Numbered from the stretch's first letter, positions 33,890-43,432 are shown. The stretch is 64,000 nt of DNA from an uncultured Sphingomonas sp. (GCA_913776045.1 CAJYOI010000032.1:1-64000); one strand, 5' to 3'. Numbers and translations are program-made. The notes: generated from the sequence alone by a model not told the origin.

Positions 33890-34900
33890 TTACGCGCTGT
33901 CGCGGACGATCAGCTCGGGCGCCATCTGCAGCGAGTCGGTTTCGTCCCCGGCCATGCGCGCGAAGAGTCGCTCGATCATCGCATCGGCGCCCGCCACGAA
34001 ATCCTGTCGTATCGTCGTCAGGCCGATCGCGGCCTGCGCCGCGAAGGGCAGGTCGTCGAAGCCGGTCACCGCGATCTGACGCGGCACGGAGACGCCTCGT
34101 TCGCTCAGCATCGCGACGGTTCGCGTGGCGATGACATCCGACGCCGCAGCGATGCCGTCGACCACGCCTTCGACTTCATCCAGATTGGCGGCGATTTCCT
34201 CGCCCATCACGTCGGAGGACAGGTGCGTGCCCAACTGCACCGGCGCCGCCAGCCCGGCCGCTGCCGCCGCGGCGCAGACACCGTGATAGCGCGCGATCAG
34301 TTCCGCGGTACGCACTTCGCCCATGAACGCGAGGCGCCGACAGCCGCGTGCGATCAGCCGCTCCGCCGCCATGCGTCCGCCCGCGAAATTGTCGACGCCG
34401 ACGACGCAATGAACCTGTCCCGGTGACTCGCTGCCCCAGGCGACCAGCGGGTGATAGGTGCGCGCCACCGCCTCGATCGCATCGACCTGGTCGGACTGAC
34501 CGATCAGCAGCAACCCGTCGAACGTACCGGATCGGACGATCGTATCCAGCCAGTCGACATCGTTGGGAACGATGCGCGACAGCAGGATGTCATAGCCGCG
34601 TTCGGTGATCGCATCCGCCAGATGTCCGAGCATCGTCAGGAAGAACGGGTCGGACAGATGCTGCCGCCGCTCATGCCCCAACGGCACCGCGATCCCGATC
34701 ACCCCGGTTCGCTGCGTGCGCAGGCGGCGCGCCATCAGATTGGGCTTGAAGCCGTGCTGGTCGGCGATTTCGACCACCCGCTTGCGGGTTTCGGCGTTCA
34801 CCACCGACTTGCCGGCAAGCGCGCGGGAAACCGTTCCGGTCGATACCCCGGCCAGTCGTGCGATATCCGCCAGTGTCAGCGCCTTGCCGGATTTTATCAT
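33890..34900 (-). CDS. LacI-family transcriptional regulator
   Basis: A 336-residue repressor. The helix-turn-helix and hinge are LTLADIARLAGVSTGTVSRA and LAGKSVVNAETRKR. The periplasmic-binding-like core shows FDGLLLIGQSD, VGVDNFAGGRMAAERLI and VTGFDDLPFA, with the usual dimer contacts. The frame stays open beyond 37 kb, but that part is a shadow of the S9 peptidase gene. ATG 34900 is at the normal LacI start. It is divergent from the peptidase gene with 135 bp between. The GntR-II/LacI effector is probably a sugar, but no sugar operon is adjacent. Confidence 0.92.
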   Translation of the reverse strand: MIKSGKALTLADIARLAGVSTGTVSRALAGKSVVNAETRKRVVEIADQHGFKPNLMARRLRTQRTGVIGIAVPLGHERRQHLSDPFFLTMLGHLADAITERGYDILLSRIVPNDVDWLDTIVRSGTFDGLLLIGQSDQVDAIEAVARTYHPLVAWGSESPGQVHCVVGVDNFAGGRMAAERLIARGCRRLAFMGEVRTAELIARYHGVCAAAAAAGLAAPVQLGTHLSSDVMGEEIAANLDEVEGVVDGIAAASDVIATRTVAMLSERGVSVPRQIAVTGFDDLPFAAQAAIGLTTIRQDFVAGADAMIERLFARMAGDETDSLQMAPELIVRDSA

Positions 34901-35035
34901 GCGCCGTCTTTTACGAACGACACGGTCAAAGAAAAGACATCGGCAAGCAATTCCAACGCCTTTGTGGTCGTTGTTGAGGCAACTGTGTGCGCGCGCTCCG
35001 CTTGACGCCGTTTGGCGGGCGGGCATGATCCGGCG

Positions 35036-36967
35036 ATGCTCAAGCCGCTTTTCACCTCCGCCGCGCTTCTCGCGCTCGCCCTGCCCGTCACGGCCCAGAC
35101 CATCGCCACCCGTCAGGCCGGCACCGCGACGTTGCAGAACGTCCCCGAAATCCCTGCCGACATCCGTGCCGCGGTCCAGCGCTACCAGAACAGCCGCGCC
35201 GCGCAGTTCGAGGACTGGCTGCCCGACGGATCGATGCTGATCGCGACCCGCTTCGGCGCGACGCAGCAGATTCATCACGTCGCCCGCCCCGGCGCCGCGC
35301 GCACCCAGATCACCTTCGCCGACGAACCGGTGTCGGACGCAAAGGTCATCCCCGGCACCGACCGCTTCGTCTTCACCCGCGATACCGGTGGCGACGAATG
35401 GTTTCAACTTTACGCCCGCGGCCTCGCCGGCACCGCGACCCAGCTGACGACGCCGGGCACGCGCAACCAGGCGCCGGTCTTTGGCGCCGATGGGCGGATG
35501 CTCGTCTGGTCGCAAGCGACGAAGGGGTCGGCCGCCTACACGATCTACGCGACCGATCCGACCGCTGGCGGTGCCCCGAGGTCGCTCTACCGGTCGGACG
35601 GCAACGTCGGCCCCGCGGATATCGCGCCCGACAAGACCCGTCTCATCTTCGTGCGCGGCGTGTCGAACCGCGAGGACCAGCTGTTCGAGCTGAACCTCGC
35701 GAACGGTGAGGCTACGCGTATCGCCCCGAACGCCACGGCGGCGGTGTACCAGAACCCGCGCTACCTGCCCGGCGGCAAGCGGATCATCGCCATCTCCGAC
35801 ACCGGCAGCGACACCCGCCAACTGGTCGAGATCGACATTGCGACCGGGGCGGTCACCGTACTGACCCCGGGCCTCAAGTGGGACGTCGAAAGCTTCGACC
35901 TGACCAAGGACGGCCGCGTGCTGGCCTATGCGGTAAACGAGGACGGCTTTTCGCGCGTCGTGGTGCAGGACCGGGTGACCCGTCGCGCGCTGCCCCAACC
36001 CGACCTGCCGAAGGGTGTACTGACCGCGCTGAAATTTTCGCCCGATGCGCGGCAGCTGGCGATCGGGCTGAGTTCGGCGACATCGGCCGGCGACGTGTGG
36101 AGCTGGGACGTGACCGGCGCCACGCTGACGCGCTGGACGACGTCGGAACTCGGCGACCTCGATCCGAAGACGCTCGCCGAGCCCGAGCTTATCCGTTTCA
36201 AATCCTTCGATGGCCTGTCGGTGCCGGCCTTCGTCTATCGCCCGACCGGCGTCGCACCGGCCACGAAGACGCCGGTCATCATCGATATCCACGGCGGGCC
36301 GGAGGCGCAGACTCGGCCATCGTGGAATTACGGCGCGCAGTATTTCGCCGATGTGCTGAGGGCGACCGTAATCCTGCCCAACGTCCGCGGCAGCGACGGA
36401 TACGGCCGCCGCTATCTGGACCTCGACAACGCCGAAAAGCGCGAGGATTCGGTGAAGGACATCGGCGCGCTGCTCGACTGGATCGTCAAGCAGCCGGGGC
36501 TCGATGCCAAACGCGTCGCGGTCTACGGGCAGTCCTACGGCGGCTATATGAGCCTGGCGGTGATGACGCACTATTCCGACCGGCTGGTCGGCGGCGTCGA
36601 ACGCTACGGCATCAGCAACTGGACGACGTTCCTGCAGAATACCGAAGCCTATCGCCGCGACAACCGCCGCGCCGAATATGGCGACGAGCGCGATCCGAAG
36701 ATGCAGGCGGTGTTCGCCAAGATCTCGCCGATGGCGAACATCGCGCGGATCACCAAGCCGATGCTGGTCATGCAGGGCGCCAACGACCCCCGCGTGCCGC
36801 AGTCCGAATCCGATCAGGTCGTCGCCAGGCTGCGGCAGAACGGGAACGAGACGTGGTACGTCCTGTTCGCCGACGAAGGCCACGGGTTTCTGAAGAAGCC
36901 GAACAACGATTTGCGGCGCGAGGTGGAGACGCTGTTCCTGCGCAAGGTGTTCGGGGAAGGACGCTGA
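35036..36967 (+). CDS. S9C acylaminoacyl/prolyl-oligopeptidase-like peptidase, secreted
   Basis: A 643-residue exported peptidase with a signal peptide (ALLALALPVTAQT). The N-terminal WD/propeller-like TolB region (about 45-370) is followed by a hydrolase domain: IDIHGGPEAQTRPS, catalytic Ser in GQSYGGYMS, Asp in GANDPRVPQSES and His in DEGHGFLKK. It is a second S9 enzyme, from a different branch than the one at 25.3 kb. ATG 35036 fits the signal peptide. The neighbouring divergent LacI gene may regulate it. Confidence 0.9.
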   Translation: MLKPLFTSAALLALALPVTAQTIATRQAGTATLQNVPEIPADIRAAVQRYQNSRAAQFEDWLPDGSMLIATRFGATQQIHHVARPGAARTQITFADEPVSDAKVIPGTDRFVFTRDTGGDEWFQLYARGLAGTATQLTTPGTRNQAPVFGADGRMLVWSQATKGSAAYTIYATDPTAGGAPRSLYRSDGNVGPADIAPDKTRLIFVRGVSNREDQLFELNLANGEATRIAPNATAAVYQNPRYLPGGKRIIAISDTGSDTRQLVEIDIATGAVTVLTPGLKWDVESFDLTKDGRVLAYAVNEDGFSRVVVQDRVTRRALPQPDLPKGVLTALKFSPDARQLAIGLSSATSAGDVWSWDVTGATLTRWTTSELGDLDPKTLAEPELIRFKSFDGLSVPAFVYRPTGVAPATKTPVIIDIHGGPEAQTRPSWNYGAQYFADVLRATVILPNVRGSDGYGRRYLDLDNAEKREDSVKDIGALLDWIVKQPGLDAKRVAVYGQSYGGYMSLAVMTHYSDRLVGGVERYGISNWTTFLQNTEAYRRDNRRAEYGDERDPKMQAVFAKISPMANIARITKPMLVMQGANDPRVPQSESDQVVARLRQNGNETWYVLFADEGHGFLKKPNNDLRREVETLFLRKVFGEGR

Positions 36968-37010
36968 GGGCCGCCCGTTCGTCGTTAGGGAGGGGCGTAC
37001 GACCAACTCT

Positions 37011-37110
37011 CCCCTCCCCTTCGGGGGAGGGGCTGGGGTGGGGCCTCTCCACGAGCGATCCGCGTGCGTCACCGCCCCACCCCAACCCCTCCCTTGAAGG
37101 GGAGCGGCTG
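37011..37110. repeat. CTCCCC intergenic hairpin array
   Basis: A 9-bp hairpin CCCCTCCCC / GGGGAGGGG (37011-37032) is followed by GGGGTGGGGC pairing with GCCCCACCCC about 30 bases later, and a last CCCTTGAAGGGG-type stem. It is the same dispersed repeat type as at 14273-14380, here between a peptidase gene and a convergent oxidoreductase gene. Confidence 0.75.
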
Positions 37111-37118
37111 CAGCAGGA

Positions 37119-38234
37119 TCACTCCCGCGTCGGATCGATCAGGAACTTCTCCCCCGTCGCCTTGCGCTCGTACGCCCGCAGCACGTCGGGATCGAGCGCC
37201 TCGGCGAGACCGATCGTGCGCGTATAGTTGCTTGCGAACGTCGTCTTCAGCTCGGCCGCCACGCGCTCACGCATCCGCTGCGCGACGTCCTTGCCGGCGC
37301 GCTGAAGGAACGGAAACAGCAACCAGCCGCCCACGCTCCACGCAAAGCCGAAGGCCAGGCGGTTGAGCGTCGTCGGCGCCAGATCGAGCGCGCCGTAGAT
37401 ATAGAGCTGCTTGCGCTCGAGCGACCCGTAGCGGTTGTAGTCGGTCATCCGCTTGACCGCCGCGCGCTCCATCGCCTGCAGAATGTCGCTGCCGAGCGTA
37501 CCCCCGCCGATCGCGTCGAACGCGATGGTCGCACCGGTTTCGTCGATCGCGACTTGCAATTGCGCGAGGAAATCGGCGTCCTTGCTGTTCAGCACATGCG
37601 TCGCGCCAATCCCGCGCAGGACCGCCGCCTGCTCCTCCGACCGCACGATATTCACCAGCGGTACGCCGTCCGCCAGACAGATCTTCTGGAGCATCTGGCC
37701 GAGGTTGGAGGCCGCGGCGGTGTGAACGATCGCCTTGTGCCCCTCTATCTTCGCCGTTTCGACGAAGCCCAAGGCGGTCAGCGGGTTGACGAACATCGAC
37801 GCGCCGTCCGCCGCAGTCGCCCCCTCGGGCAGCGGCACGACCTCGCGCGCCTTGATCTTTCGATAGTCGGCGAACATCGCGCCGCCGATCATTCCGACCC
37901 GCTTGCCCTCCAGCGCCTTGACCGATGCACCTGCGGCGACGACGGTGCCGGCGCCTTCGTTGCCGACCGGCATCGACTGGCCGAGCCGGGCCTTGACGCC
38001 GCCCAGACGGTTCGGCGCGACCTTGAAGCGCAGGGCGCCGTCTGCCTGTTCCAGCGTCGATACGTCCGCCGGGCCGAGCAGCAGCCCGAGGTCGCTGGGG
38101 TTGATCGGTGCGGCCTCGACCTTAACAACGACCTCGTCATCGGCCGGATCGCTGACCTCTACCGTTTCCAGCGACAGGGTCAGAATGCCGTCCTGGTCGA
38201 TCGTCGACCGCAGCTCGCGTCCGGTGAAAGTCAT
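37119..38234 (-). CDS. Zinc-independent MDR-family oxidoreductase (quinone reductase-like)
   Basis: A 371-residue medium-chain dehydrogenase/reductase. The GroES-like N-terminal domain shows NPSDLGLLLGP and PVGNEGAGTVV. The Rossmann fold has VHTAAASNLGQMLQKICL as its nucleotide-binding turn and FDAIGGGTLGSDI. The structural- and catalytic-zinc cysteines are missing, so it is likely a NADPH-quinone or enone reductase. A C-terminal segment with a WSVGGWLLFPFLQ hydrophobic stretch is longer than usual. ATG 38234 is preferred over TTG 38237. Confidence 0.85.
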   Translation of the reverse strand: MTFTGRELRSTIDQDGILTLSLETVEVSDPADDEVVVKVEAAPINPSDLGLLLGPADVSTLEQADGALRFKVAPNRLGGVKARLGQSMPVGNEGAGTVVAAGASVKALEGKRVGMIGGAMFADYRKIKAREVVPLPEGATAADGASMFVNPLTALGFVETAKIEGHKAIVHTAAASNLGQMLQKICLADGVPLVNIVRSEEQAAVLRGIGATHVLNSKDADFLAQLQVAIDETGATIAFDAIGGGTLGSDILQAMERAAVKRMTDYNRYGSLERKQLYIYGALDLAPTTLNRLAFGFAWSVGGWLLFPFLQRAGKDVAQRMRERVAAELKTTFASNYTRTIGLAEALDPDVLRAYERKATGEKFLIDPTRE

Positions 38235-38271
38235 CAAATCCTCCGTGCAACAGACGGCGAAGATGGGGGCG

Positions 38272-39495
38272 TCAATTTAGGTTGTAAAGAGAAACTGACC
38301 TGTCCGTCACCAATCGCCAGCCGGTCGGAAGATAGTCGGTCGACATGAAGAAGTAGAAACCGCAACTGCCGTCGCGGCGGTAGCTGCCGCCCTTCAGGAT
38401 GCCGATCGCGGTGGTGCCGATGAAGACAGGGCTGCCGCTGTCGCCGCTCTTGCACACAGGTCCGGCAACGGATGTCCAGGTCGGCAGGCAGGCGCCGCCG
38501 CACAGGTCGCCGGCGGGCGCGAAGTCGGTCAGTTCGACCTGCGAGCAACTATAGCCCGTTCGCTCGCCGCGGTGGCAGAGAACGTCGCCCGCGCGCATCG
38601 TCGCGCGGCCGCGGGCAATGGCGACGGGGCGCAGGATGGTCTTGGCGGTGTCGGCGTAGAACAGCGACGACAGTGGTGCCGGCGCGAGGTTCACCTGTAC
38701 GTCCTGGTTACCCCAGCCCCATTGTCCCAGGAACGGCAGCGTGACCTGCGTACCATCGGCGTCGCGCATCTGAAGCGCATCTGGGCAATGTGCCGCGGTC
38801 GCCAGCGCGTAGCGGCTGCCATCTGTCACCGCGAAGGCGGCCGTACAGACATAGCGCTGCGGATCGCCCGGCTTGCTGCCGACCAGCCGCCCGCCGCCGG
38901 CGATGCCGCCCATGTCGAGCGCGGGCTGGTCGAGTACGCGCAGCCGCACCGGCACCCGCGTCAGGCTGGCCAGCCGTTCACGCAGGGCCTGCGCGCCTTC
39001 GCGATCGACGTCGCGGCTGGAGACGACCGCGACCAGCTCGCCACTGCGCTGATCGACGCCCAGCCCCGGCGGCGCGATCAGGCTGGCGCGTATCTCGGCC
39101 TGATGTGCACTGATCGCCTGGACCATGCCGGTCAGCGTCGTGATCGATCCGGGGATGAACTGCACAGGCACGGACGCGCCGGCGATGGTGACGGTCCGGT
39201 CGGGCTCAGGCGTGGTGCCGGTCAGTCGGACGAGAATGCGGAATGTTGGGCGGTGATCGATCGCGATGCCGGCGAGGCGGCTGGAAAACTCTGCCGCGAG
39301 CGCGTCGGTGACGGCGACGCTGGCTTCCTGGAGGCGAAGTTGGCGGGCGGCCTGATCGGGTGGAATGCCCAGGCGTTCGGCGACGGCGGCGGCGTCCTGG
39401 GTGATGGCGGCGTCGGGGGTTTGGACCTGCGCCTGAGCCGATTGGCTGGCGGACAGGGCCAGCGCTGCGAAGAATGTCCGAATAAGCCGCCCCAC
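38272..39495 (-). CDS. Trypsin-fold serine protease with N-terminal propeptide, secreted
   Basis: About 407 residues from the GTG at 39495, which begins exactly at a signal peptide (LIRTFFAALALSASQSAQAQ). A TTG at 39537 is the alternative start. A propeptide-like region (about 25-195) resembles the alpha-lytic protease/streptogrisin pro-domain. The catalytic domain shows ATAAHC with the flanking C-C pair, a probable Asp in WGNQDVQVN, and CKSGDSGSPVF with the nucleophile Ser. It is an S1-family extracellular or periplasmic protease, probably self-maturing. A long inverted repeat lies just upstream of it. Confidence 0.8.
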   Translation of the reverse strand: MGRLIRTFFAALALSASQSAQAQVQTPDAAITQDAAAVAERLGIPPDQAARQLRLQEASVAVTDALAAEFSSRLAGIAIDHRPTFRILVRLTGTTPEPDRTVTIAGASVPVQFIPGSITTLTGMVQAISAHQAEIRASLIAPPGLGVDQRSGELVAVVSSRDVDREGAQALRERLASLTRVPVRLRVLDQPALDMGGIAGGGRLVGSKPGDPQRYVCTAAFAVTDGSRYALATAAHCPDALQMRDADGTQVTLPFLGQWGWGNQDVQVNLAPAPLSSLFYADTAKTILRPVAIARGRATMRAGDVLCHRGERTGYSCSQVELTDFAPAGDLCGGACLPTWTSVAGPVCKSGDSGSPVFIGTTAIGILKGGSYRRDGSCGFYFFMSTDYLPTGWRLVTDRSVSLYNLN

Positions 39496-39543
39496 GCGGG
39501 GGGGTATAGCCAATTTCGGTGACCGGTGCCTGAACAAGTTTTC

Positions 39544-39636
39544 GTCATCCCCGCGAAGGCGGGGATCAATAGTCGCTGAACGATGTATGTCTCATGTCAG
39601 CCAGCCAGAATTCATACCCGCCTTCGCGGGGATGAC
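39544..39636. repeat. Long inverted repeat (20-bp perfect arms)
   Basis: GTCATCCCCGCGAAGGCGGG (39544-39563) and its exact reverse complement at 39617-39636, separated by 53 bases. It lies between the serine protease gene and the photolyase gene, both read leftwards. It is a common alphaproteobacterial REP-type element. Confidence 0.9.
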
Positions 39637-39647
39637 AGGCGAGAGAG

Positions 39648-41207
39648 TCAGTCCCCGTCCCGCGCCCATCCCTTTTTCGCCGGCTCCAATGTCGCCAGAA
39701 ACGCCTCCGCACTCGCCAGATATTCCGCCCGCTTCTCCTCCGACATCCGTCGCCACGTGCCGTACATATTTCCCATCCGCGGGTTACCGGCGAAGCGCTT
39801 CTCGTGCCTCGCCAGGAAATGCCAGTAGAGCGCGTTGAACGGGCAGGCGTCCGGTCCGGTCTTCTGCTTCACCTCGTACCGGCATTTGCCGCAATAATCG
39901 GACATGCGGTCGATATACGCGCCGCTCGACGCATAGGGCTTGGATGCGATCATGCCGCCATCGGCGAACTGGCTCATGCCGACGACATTGGGCAACTCGA
40001 CCCATTCATACGCATCGAAATAGACGACCAGGAACCAGTCGGAGATGGCCGCGGGATCGATGCCTGCGACCAGCGCGAAGTTGCCGAGGACCATCAACCG
40101 CTGAATGTGGTGGGCGTAGGCCTCGCGCTTCGTCTGCTCGATGCTTTCACTCAGGCACCGCATCTCGGTGTCGCCGGTCCAGTAGAATTCCGGCAGCGGC
40201 CGGGTCGCCTTCAGCGCGTTGCGCCCGGCGAACTCGGGCATGTCCCACCAATACATGCCGCGGATATATTCGCGCCAGCCGATGATCTGGCGGATGAAGC
40301 CTTCGACCGAGTTGATCGGCGCGTCGCCGCGGGCATAGGCGTCTTCGGCCGCCTTGCAGACCTCGACCGGCTCGAGCAGCCCCAGATTCAGACACAACGA
40401 CAGGCTGGAGTGGTAGAGATAATCCTGCCCCGCCACCATCGCGTCCTGATATTGGCCGAAGTCGGGCAGCGCGGTCGCGATGAAATGCTTGAGCGATTTG
40501 AGCGCCTGCTTGCGCGTTACCGGCAGGCCGAACGGCTCCAGGTCGCCGAAGTGGCCGGCAAAGCGCTTCTCCACCAGCGCCAGTACGTCCTTGGTGATCG
40601 CGTCGGGCGAGAATCGCAACGGCGCTGGATAATTCAGCCCCCGCGGCGGCGTCGCGCGATTGTCCTTGTCGAAATTCCACTGCCCGCCCTCAGGCTTGCC
40701 ATCCGCGGCCATCAACAGCCCGGTGCGACGGCGCATGTCGCGGTAGAAATACTCCATGCGGTGCTCGCGCCGGCCCTGCGCCCAGGTGTAGAAATCGCTC
40801 AAGGGGCAGACGAAGCGGTCGTCGATCAGGATATCGACCGGCAGCCCGGTTCGATCGGCCCATTCGTCCTGCATCTGCCGCACGCGATATTCGGCACCCT
40901 CGACGACTCGGATCGCCTTTGCCTTGTGGCGCTTGGCGGCACGAACGACTTCGCCGGTGAAGCTCTGCGTGTTGCCGCGGGCGTCGAGCGGGACGTAATC
41001 GACCGCCCAACCCTTTTCGCGCAACGCCTCGGCGAAATGGCGCATGGCGGAGAAGATCATCGCGATCTTCTTCTTGTGGTGGCGGACATAGGTCGCCTCA
41101 TCCCACACCTCCATCATCAGCACGACCGCGTCCGCCGGGTCCATGTCGCGCAGCGAAGCGAGACCGGCCGACAGCTGGTCGCCCAGCACGGGGATCAATG
41201 TTGTCAC
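39648..41207 (-). CDS. phrB: FeS-type bacterial cryptochrome/(6-4) photolyase
   Basis: A 519-residue protein of the FeS-BCP/CryPro family, which repairs (6-4) photoproducts with blue light. It would bind FAD, a ribolumazine antenna and a 4Fe-4S cluster. The N-terminus VLGDQLSAGLASL and the FAD-binding core (FIRQIIGWREYIRGMYW, WFLVVYFDAYEWVELPNV) are diagnostic. Three of the cluster cysteines are in YCGKCRYEVKQKTGPDAC; the fourth is the upstream Cys in LLEPVEVCKAAED. Start is GTG. It is divergent from an SDR gene (88 bp). Confidence 0.93.
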   Translation of the reverse strand: MTTLIPVLGDQLSAGLASLRDMDPADAVVLMMEVWDEATYVRHHKKKIAMIFSAMRHFAEALREKGWAVDYVPLDARGNTQSFTGEVVRAAKRHKAKAIRVVEGAEYRVRQMQDEWADRTGLPVDILIDDRFVCPLSDFYTWAQGRREHRMEYFYRDMRRRTGLLMAADGKPEGGQWNFDKDNRATPPRGLNYPAPLRFSPDAITKDVLALVEKRFAGHFGDLEPFGLPVTRKQALKSLKHFIATALPDFGQYQDAMVAGQDYLYHSSLSLCLNLGLLEPVEVCKAAEDAYARGDAPINSVEGFIRQIIGWREYIRGMYWWDMPEFAGRNALKATRPLPEFYWTGDTEMRCLSESIEQTKREAYAHHIQRLMVLGNFALVAGIDPAAISDWFLVVYFDAYEWVELPNVVGMSQFADGGMIASKPYASSGAYIDRMSDYCGKCRYEVKQKTGPDACPFNALYWHFLARHEKRFAGNPRMGNMYGTWRRMSEEKRAEYLASAEAFLATLEPAKKGWARDGD

Positions 41208-41295
41208 GCGCGGTGGACCCGGCCGGCGATTGAAGCGTCTTGATGCATGATAGCGAATCTCGGGAAGCCGCCCGCGGTTCCGTGAGGAAAGACGA

Positions 41296-41976
41296 ATGCA
41301 CGACGCGGTGGTGATCGGGGCAAGCGGCGGGATCGGTGCCGCACTGGTGCGGCGGCTGGAGCAGTCGGGGCGCTACGGCACCGTTCACACGCTGTCCCGG
41401 TCGGCGGGGACGATCGATCTGACCGATCCAGCGAGCATCGCTGCTGCGGCGGAACGGATTGGCGGTCCCGTGTCTCTCGCCATCGTCGCGACCGGTCTGT
41501 TGCATGAGGACGACCATCGCCCCGAACGCAGCTTGCGCGAGTTGGAGGCCGACTGGCTGCTGCGGCAATATCAGGTCAACACGGTCGGCCCCGCCCTCGC
41601 GCTGCGCCATTTCACGCCGCTGCTGGCCAAGGACGCGCCCGCGACGATCGCGTGCCTGTCGGCGCGGGTCGGGAGCATTTCCGACAACCGGATGGGCGGC
41701 TGGTACGGCTATCGCGCCGCCAAGGCCGCACTCAACCAGATCGTCAAATGCGCCGCGATCGAGATCGCGCGGACGCGGAAACAGGCGGTCTGCGTCGCGT
41801 TGCATCCGGGGACGGTCGAGACGGGCCTGAGCGCACCGTTCCAGGGCGGGGTCGCGGCGGGGAAGCTGTTCACGCCGGATCATGCCGCGGCACGGTTGCT
41901 GGCGGTGCTCGACGGGCTGACGCCTGCGGAGAGCGGGGAAATCTTTGCGTGGGACGGGGAGCGGATCGCGCCATAG
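41296..41976 (+). CDS. Short-chain dehydrogenase/reductase
   Basis: A 226-residue SDR. The nucleotide-binding motif is VIGASGGIGAALVRRLE, the Asn/Ala-Gly block is IVATGLLHEDDH, and the active site is a Ser in LSARVGS with YGYRAAKAAL (Tyr-x3-Lys). A CsgA/C-factor-like SDR next to photolyase genes is a recurrent arrangement in proteobacteria. A strong ribosome binding site (GAGGAAAG) precedes ATG 41296. The substrate is unknown. Confidence 0.88.
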   Translation: MHDAVVIGASGGIGAALVRRLEQSGRYGTVHTLSRSAGTIDLTDPASIAAAAERIGGPVSLAIVATGLLHEDDHRPERSLRELEADWLLRQYQVNTVGPALALRHFTPLLAKDAPATIACLSARVGSISDNRMGGWYGYRAAKAALNQIVKCAAIEIARTRKQAVCVALHPGTVETGLSAPFQGGVAAGKLFTPDHAAARLLAVLDGLTPAESGEIFAWDGERIAP

Positions 41977-41978
41977 GA

Positions 41979-42085
41979 CTGTTTCCCGGCGAAGACCGGG
42001 GTCCGGGATCCGCGCAGTTGGAGATTAGCGCGTCGCGCGCTTCAGACGTTCACCAGCCTGGGCCCCGGCCTTCGCCGGGGAACAG
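41979..42085. repeat. Imperfect inverted repeat (26-bp arms)
   Basis: The arms at 41979-42004 and 42060-42085 pair with three mismatches (core CCCGGCGAAG / CTTCGCCGGG). The element lies between the converging SDR and UbiB-family genes and may serve as a bidirectional transcription stop. No T-run follows. Confidence 0.75.
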
Positions 42086-42097
42086 GAAAGTGAGCCG

Positions 42098-43432
42098 CTA
42101 GTCGGAAACTGCCGCCGCTGCCAACCCACGCACATCGACCCGCGCCTTCAGCCGCGCCGCCAGCAGCGCGGTCCCGCTGACCTTGCGCTGGACAAACAGC
42201 GTCTCGACGTCCGGCACATGCCACGTCGCGCGGTCGGCGATCATCGCCTTGGCCTCTTCGCGCACGACTGGCACGAACGCGCGGTCGCCGAAATCGAAGG
42301 GACCGTCGCGATTGAGCGCCGCGTCGATCGCCGCGATCATCCGGTCGAGCGCCGGGCGATGCGCCGCCGCGGCTTCGGCCCCGACGAAGCCCGTCTCCAC
42401 CGCAATGTCGCGAATCGCATCGCGATCGCGCGACAGGCCGGCGTGAATCAGCCGGCGATAGGCGTCGGCCGTCCCCGCCGGCACGTCGCGCGTCGCGCCG
42501 AAGTCCAGCAGGACCAGCGTGTTCGTATCCGGTTGCCAGCGGTAATTAGCGAAGTTCGGGTCGGTCTGCATCACGCCGAATTCGAACAGCTCGCGCAGCA
42601 CCAAGGTGACCAGCGCAGTCATCAGCCGGTCGCGGACCTCCTGCGGCGCATCCGCCAGCGTCTCGACCGGGCGCCCCTCGACGAAATCCATTGCCAGCAC
42701 CCGCCGTGTCGTCAGCGTGGGCTCGAGCGTCGGGACGACATAACGCGGGTCGCCTGCCAACCGTTCGCCGTACAGCCGCATCTGTTCGCCCTCCCGGACG
42801 TAGTCCGCCTCCTCCGCCAGCTGCCGCTTGGCCTCGGTCAGCAATGGCTTCAGGTCGATCGACGGCGGCAGCACGCCGGACACGCGCAGCAACGTCGCGA
42901 CATTGTCGACGTCCGCGTCGATGCTCTCGGCAACCCCCGGATATTGGACCTTGATCGCCAGCGTCCGCCCATCGGGCAAGGTCGCGCGGTGCACCTGACC
43001 GATCGAAGCGGCGGCCATCGGCGACGCTTCGAAATGGCGGAATGTGCGCCGCCAATCCGCACCCCATTCCTGCCGCAGCACGCGGTCCAGCTGTGCAGGC
43101 GGCATCCGATAGGCCTGATTGCGCAGGCGGGCGAGGATCGCCTGAAGCTCCGGCGGCAACACGTCACCCGCGTCCATCGAGATCATCTGGCCGAGCTTCA
43201 TCGCCGCGCCGCGCAGGTGCGACAGCTGATCCGCCACACGCTTGGCATTGCCGGGGGTCAGGACCAGATCGCCCATCCTCGGCCGCTCACCCGCCGCCAG
43301 CCGTCGCGCGCCTTCGGCCAGCATTCCGCCGGCCACACCGCCCGCCAACCTTCCGAACGCGCCTAGTCGCGCGACCCGACCGCTCGGCACGGCGCGGTGG
43401 CGCACCGGCTGATCCTCATCATCCTGTTGCAT
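42098..43432 (-). CDS. ABC1/UbiB (AarF-ADCK) family atypical kinase
   Basis: A 444-residue protein-kinase-like ATPase, related to UbiB in ubiquinone biosynthesis. Diagnostic features are the KxGQ motif in AAMKLGQMIS, the Ala-rich nucleotide loop (SPMAAASIGQVHRATL, with A replacing the usual Gly-rich loop), VQYPGV, the QTDPNFANY catalytic loop and LLDFGATRDV metal-binding Asp. It may be a second ADCK paralogue rather than UbiB itself, since no ubi genes are adjacent. ATG 43432 is preferred over upstream in-frame starts. A REP palindrome lies upstream. Confidence 0.9.
   Translation of the reverse strand: MQQDDEDQPVRHRAVPSGRVARLGAFGRLAGGVAGGMLAEGARRLAAGERPRMGDLVLTPGNAKRVADQLSHLRGAAMKLGQMISMDAGDVLPPELQAILARLRNQAYRMPPAQLDRVLRQEWGADWRRTFRHFEASPMAAASIGQVHRATLPDGRTLAIKVQYPGVAESIDADVDNVATLLRVSGVLPPSIDLKPLLTEAKRQLAEEADYVREGEQMRLYGERLAGDPRYVVPTLEPTLTTRRVLAMDFVEGRPVETLADAPQEVRDRLMTALVTLVLRELFEFGVMQTDPNFANYRWQPDTNTLVLLDFGATRDVPAGTADAYRRLIHAGLSRDRDAIRDIAVETGFVGAEAAAAHRPALDRMIAAIDAALNRDGPFDFGDRAFVPVVREEAKAMIADRATWHVPDVETLFVQRKVSGTALLAARLKARVDVRGLAAAAVSD

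Noticed and set aside
34901..37072. N-terminal extension of the LacI frame (open for another 724 codons)
   Set aside because: It runs antisense to the S9 peptidase gene, has unnatural composition, and the LacI helix-turn-helix starts at 34900.
41208..41295. General-stress promoter for the photolyase gene
   Set aside because: GGAACC-N16 is followed by GATT instead of CGTT; too weak to claim.
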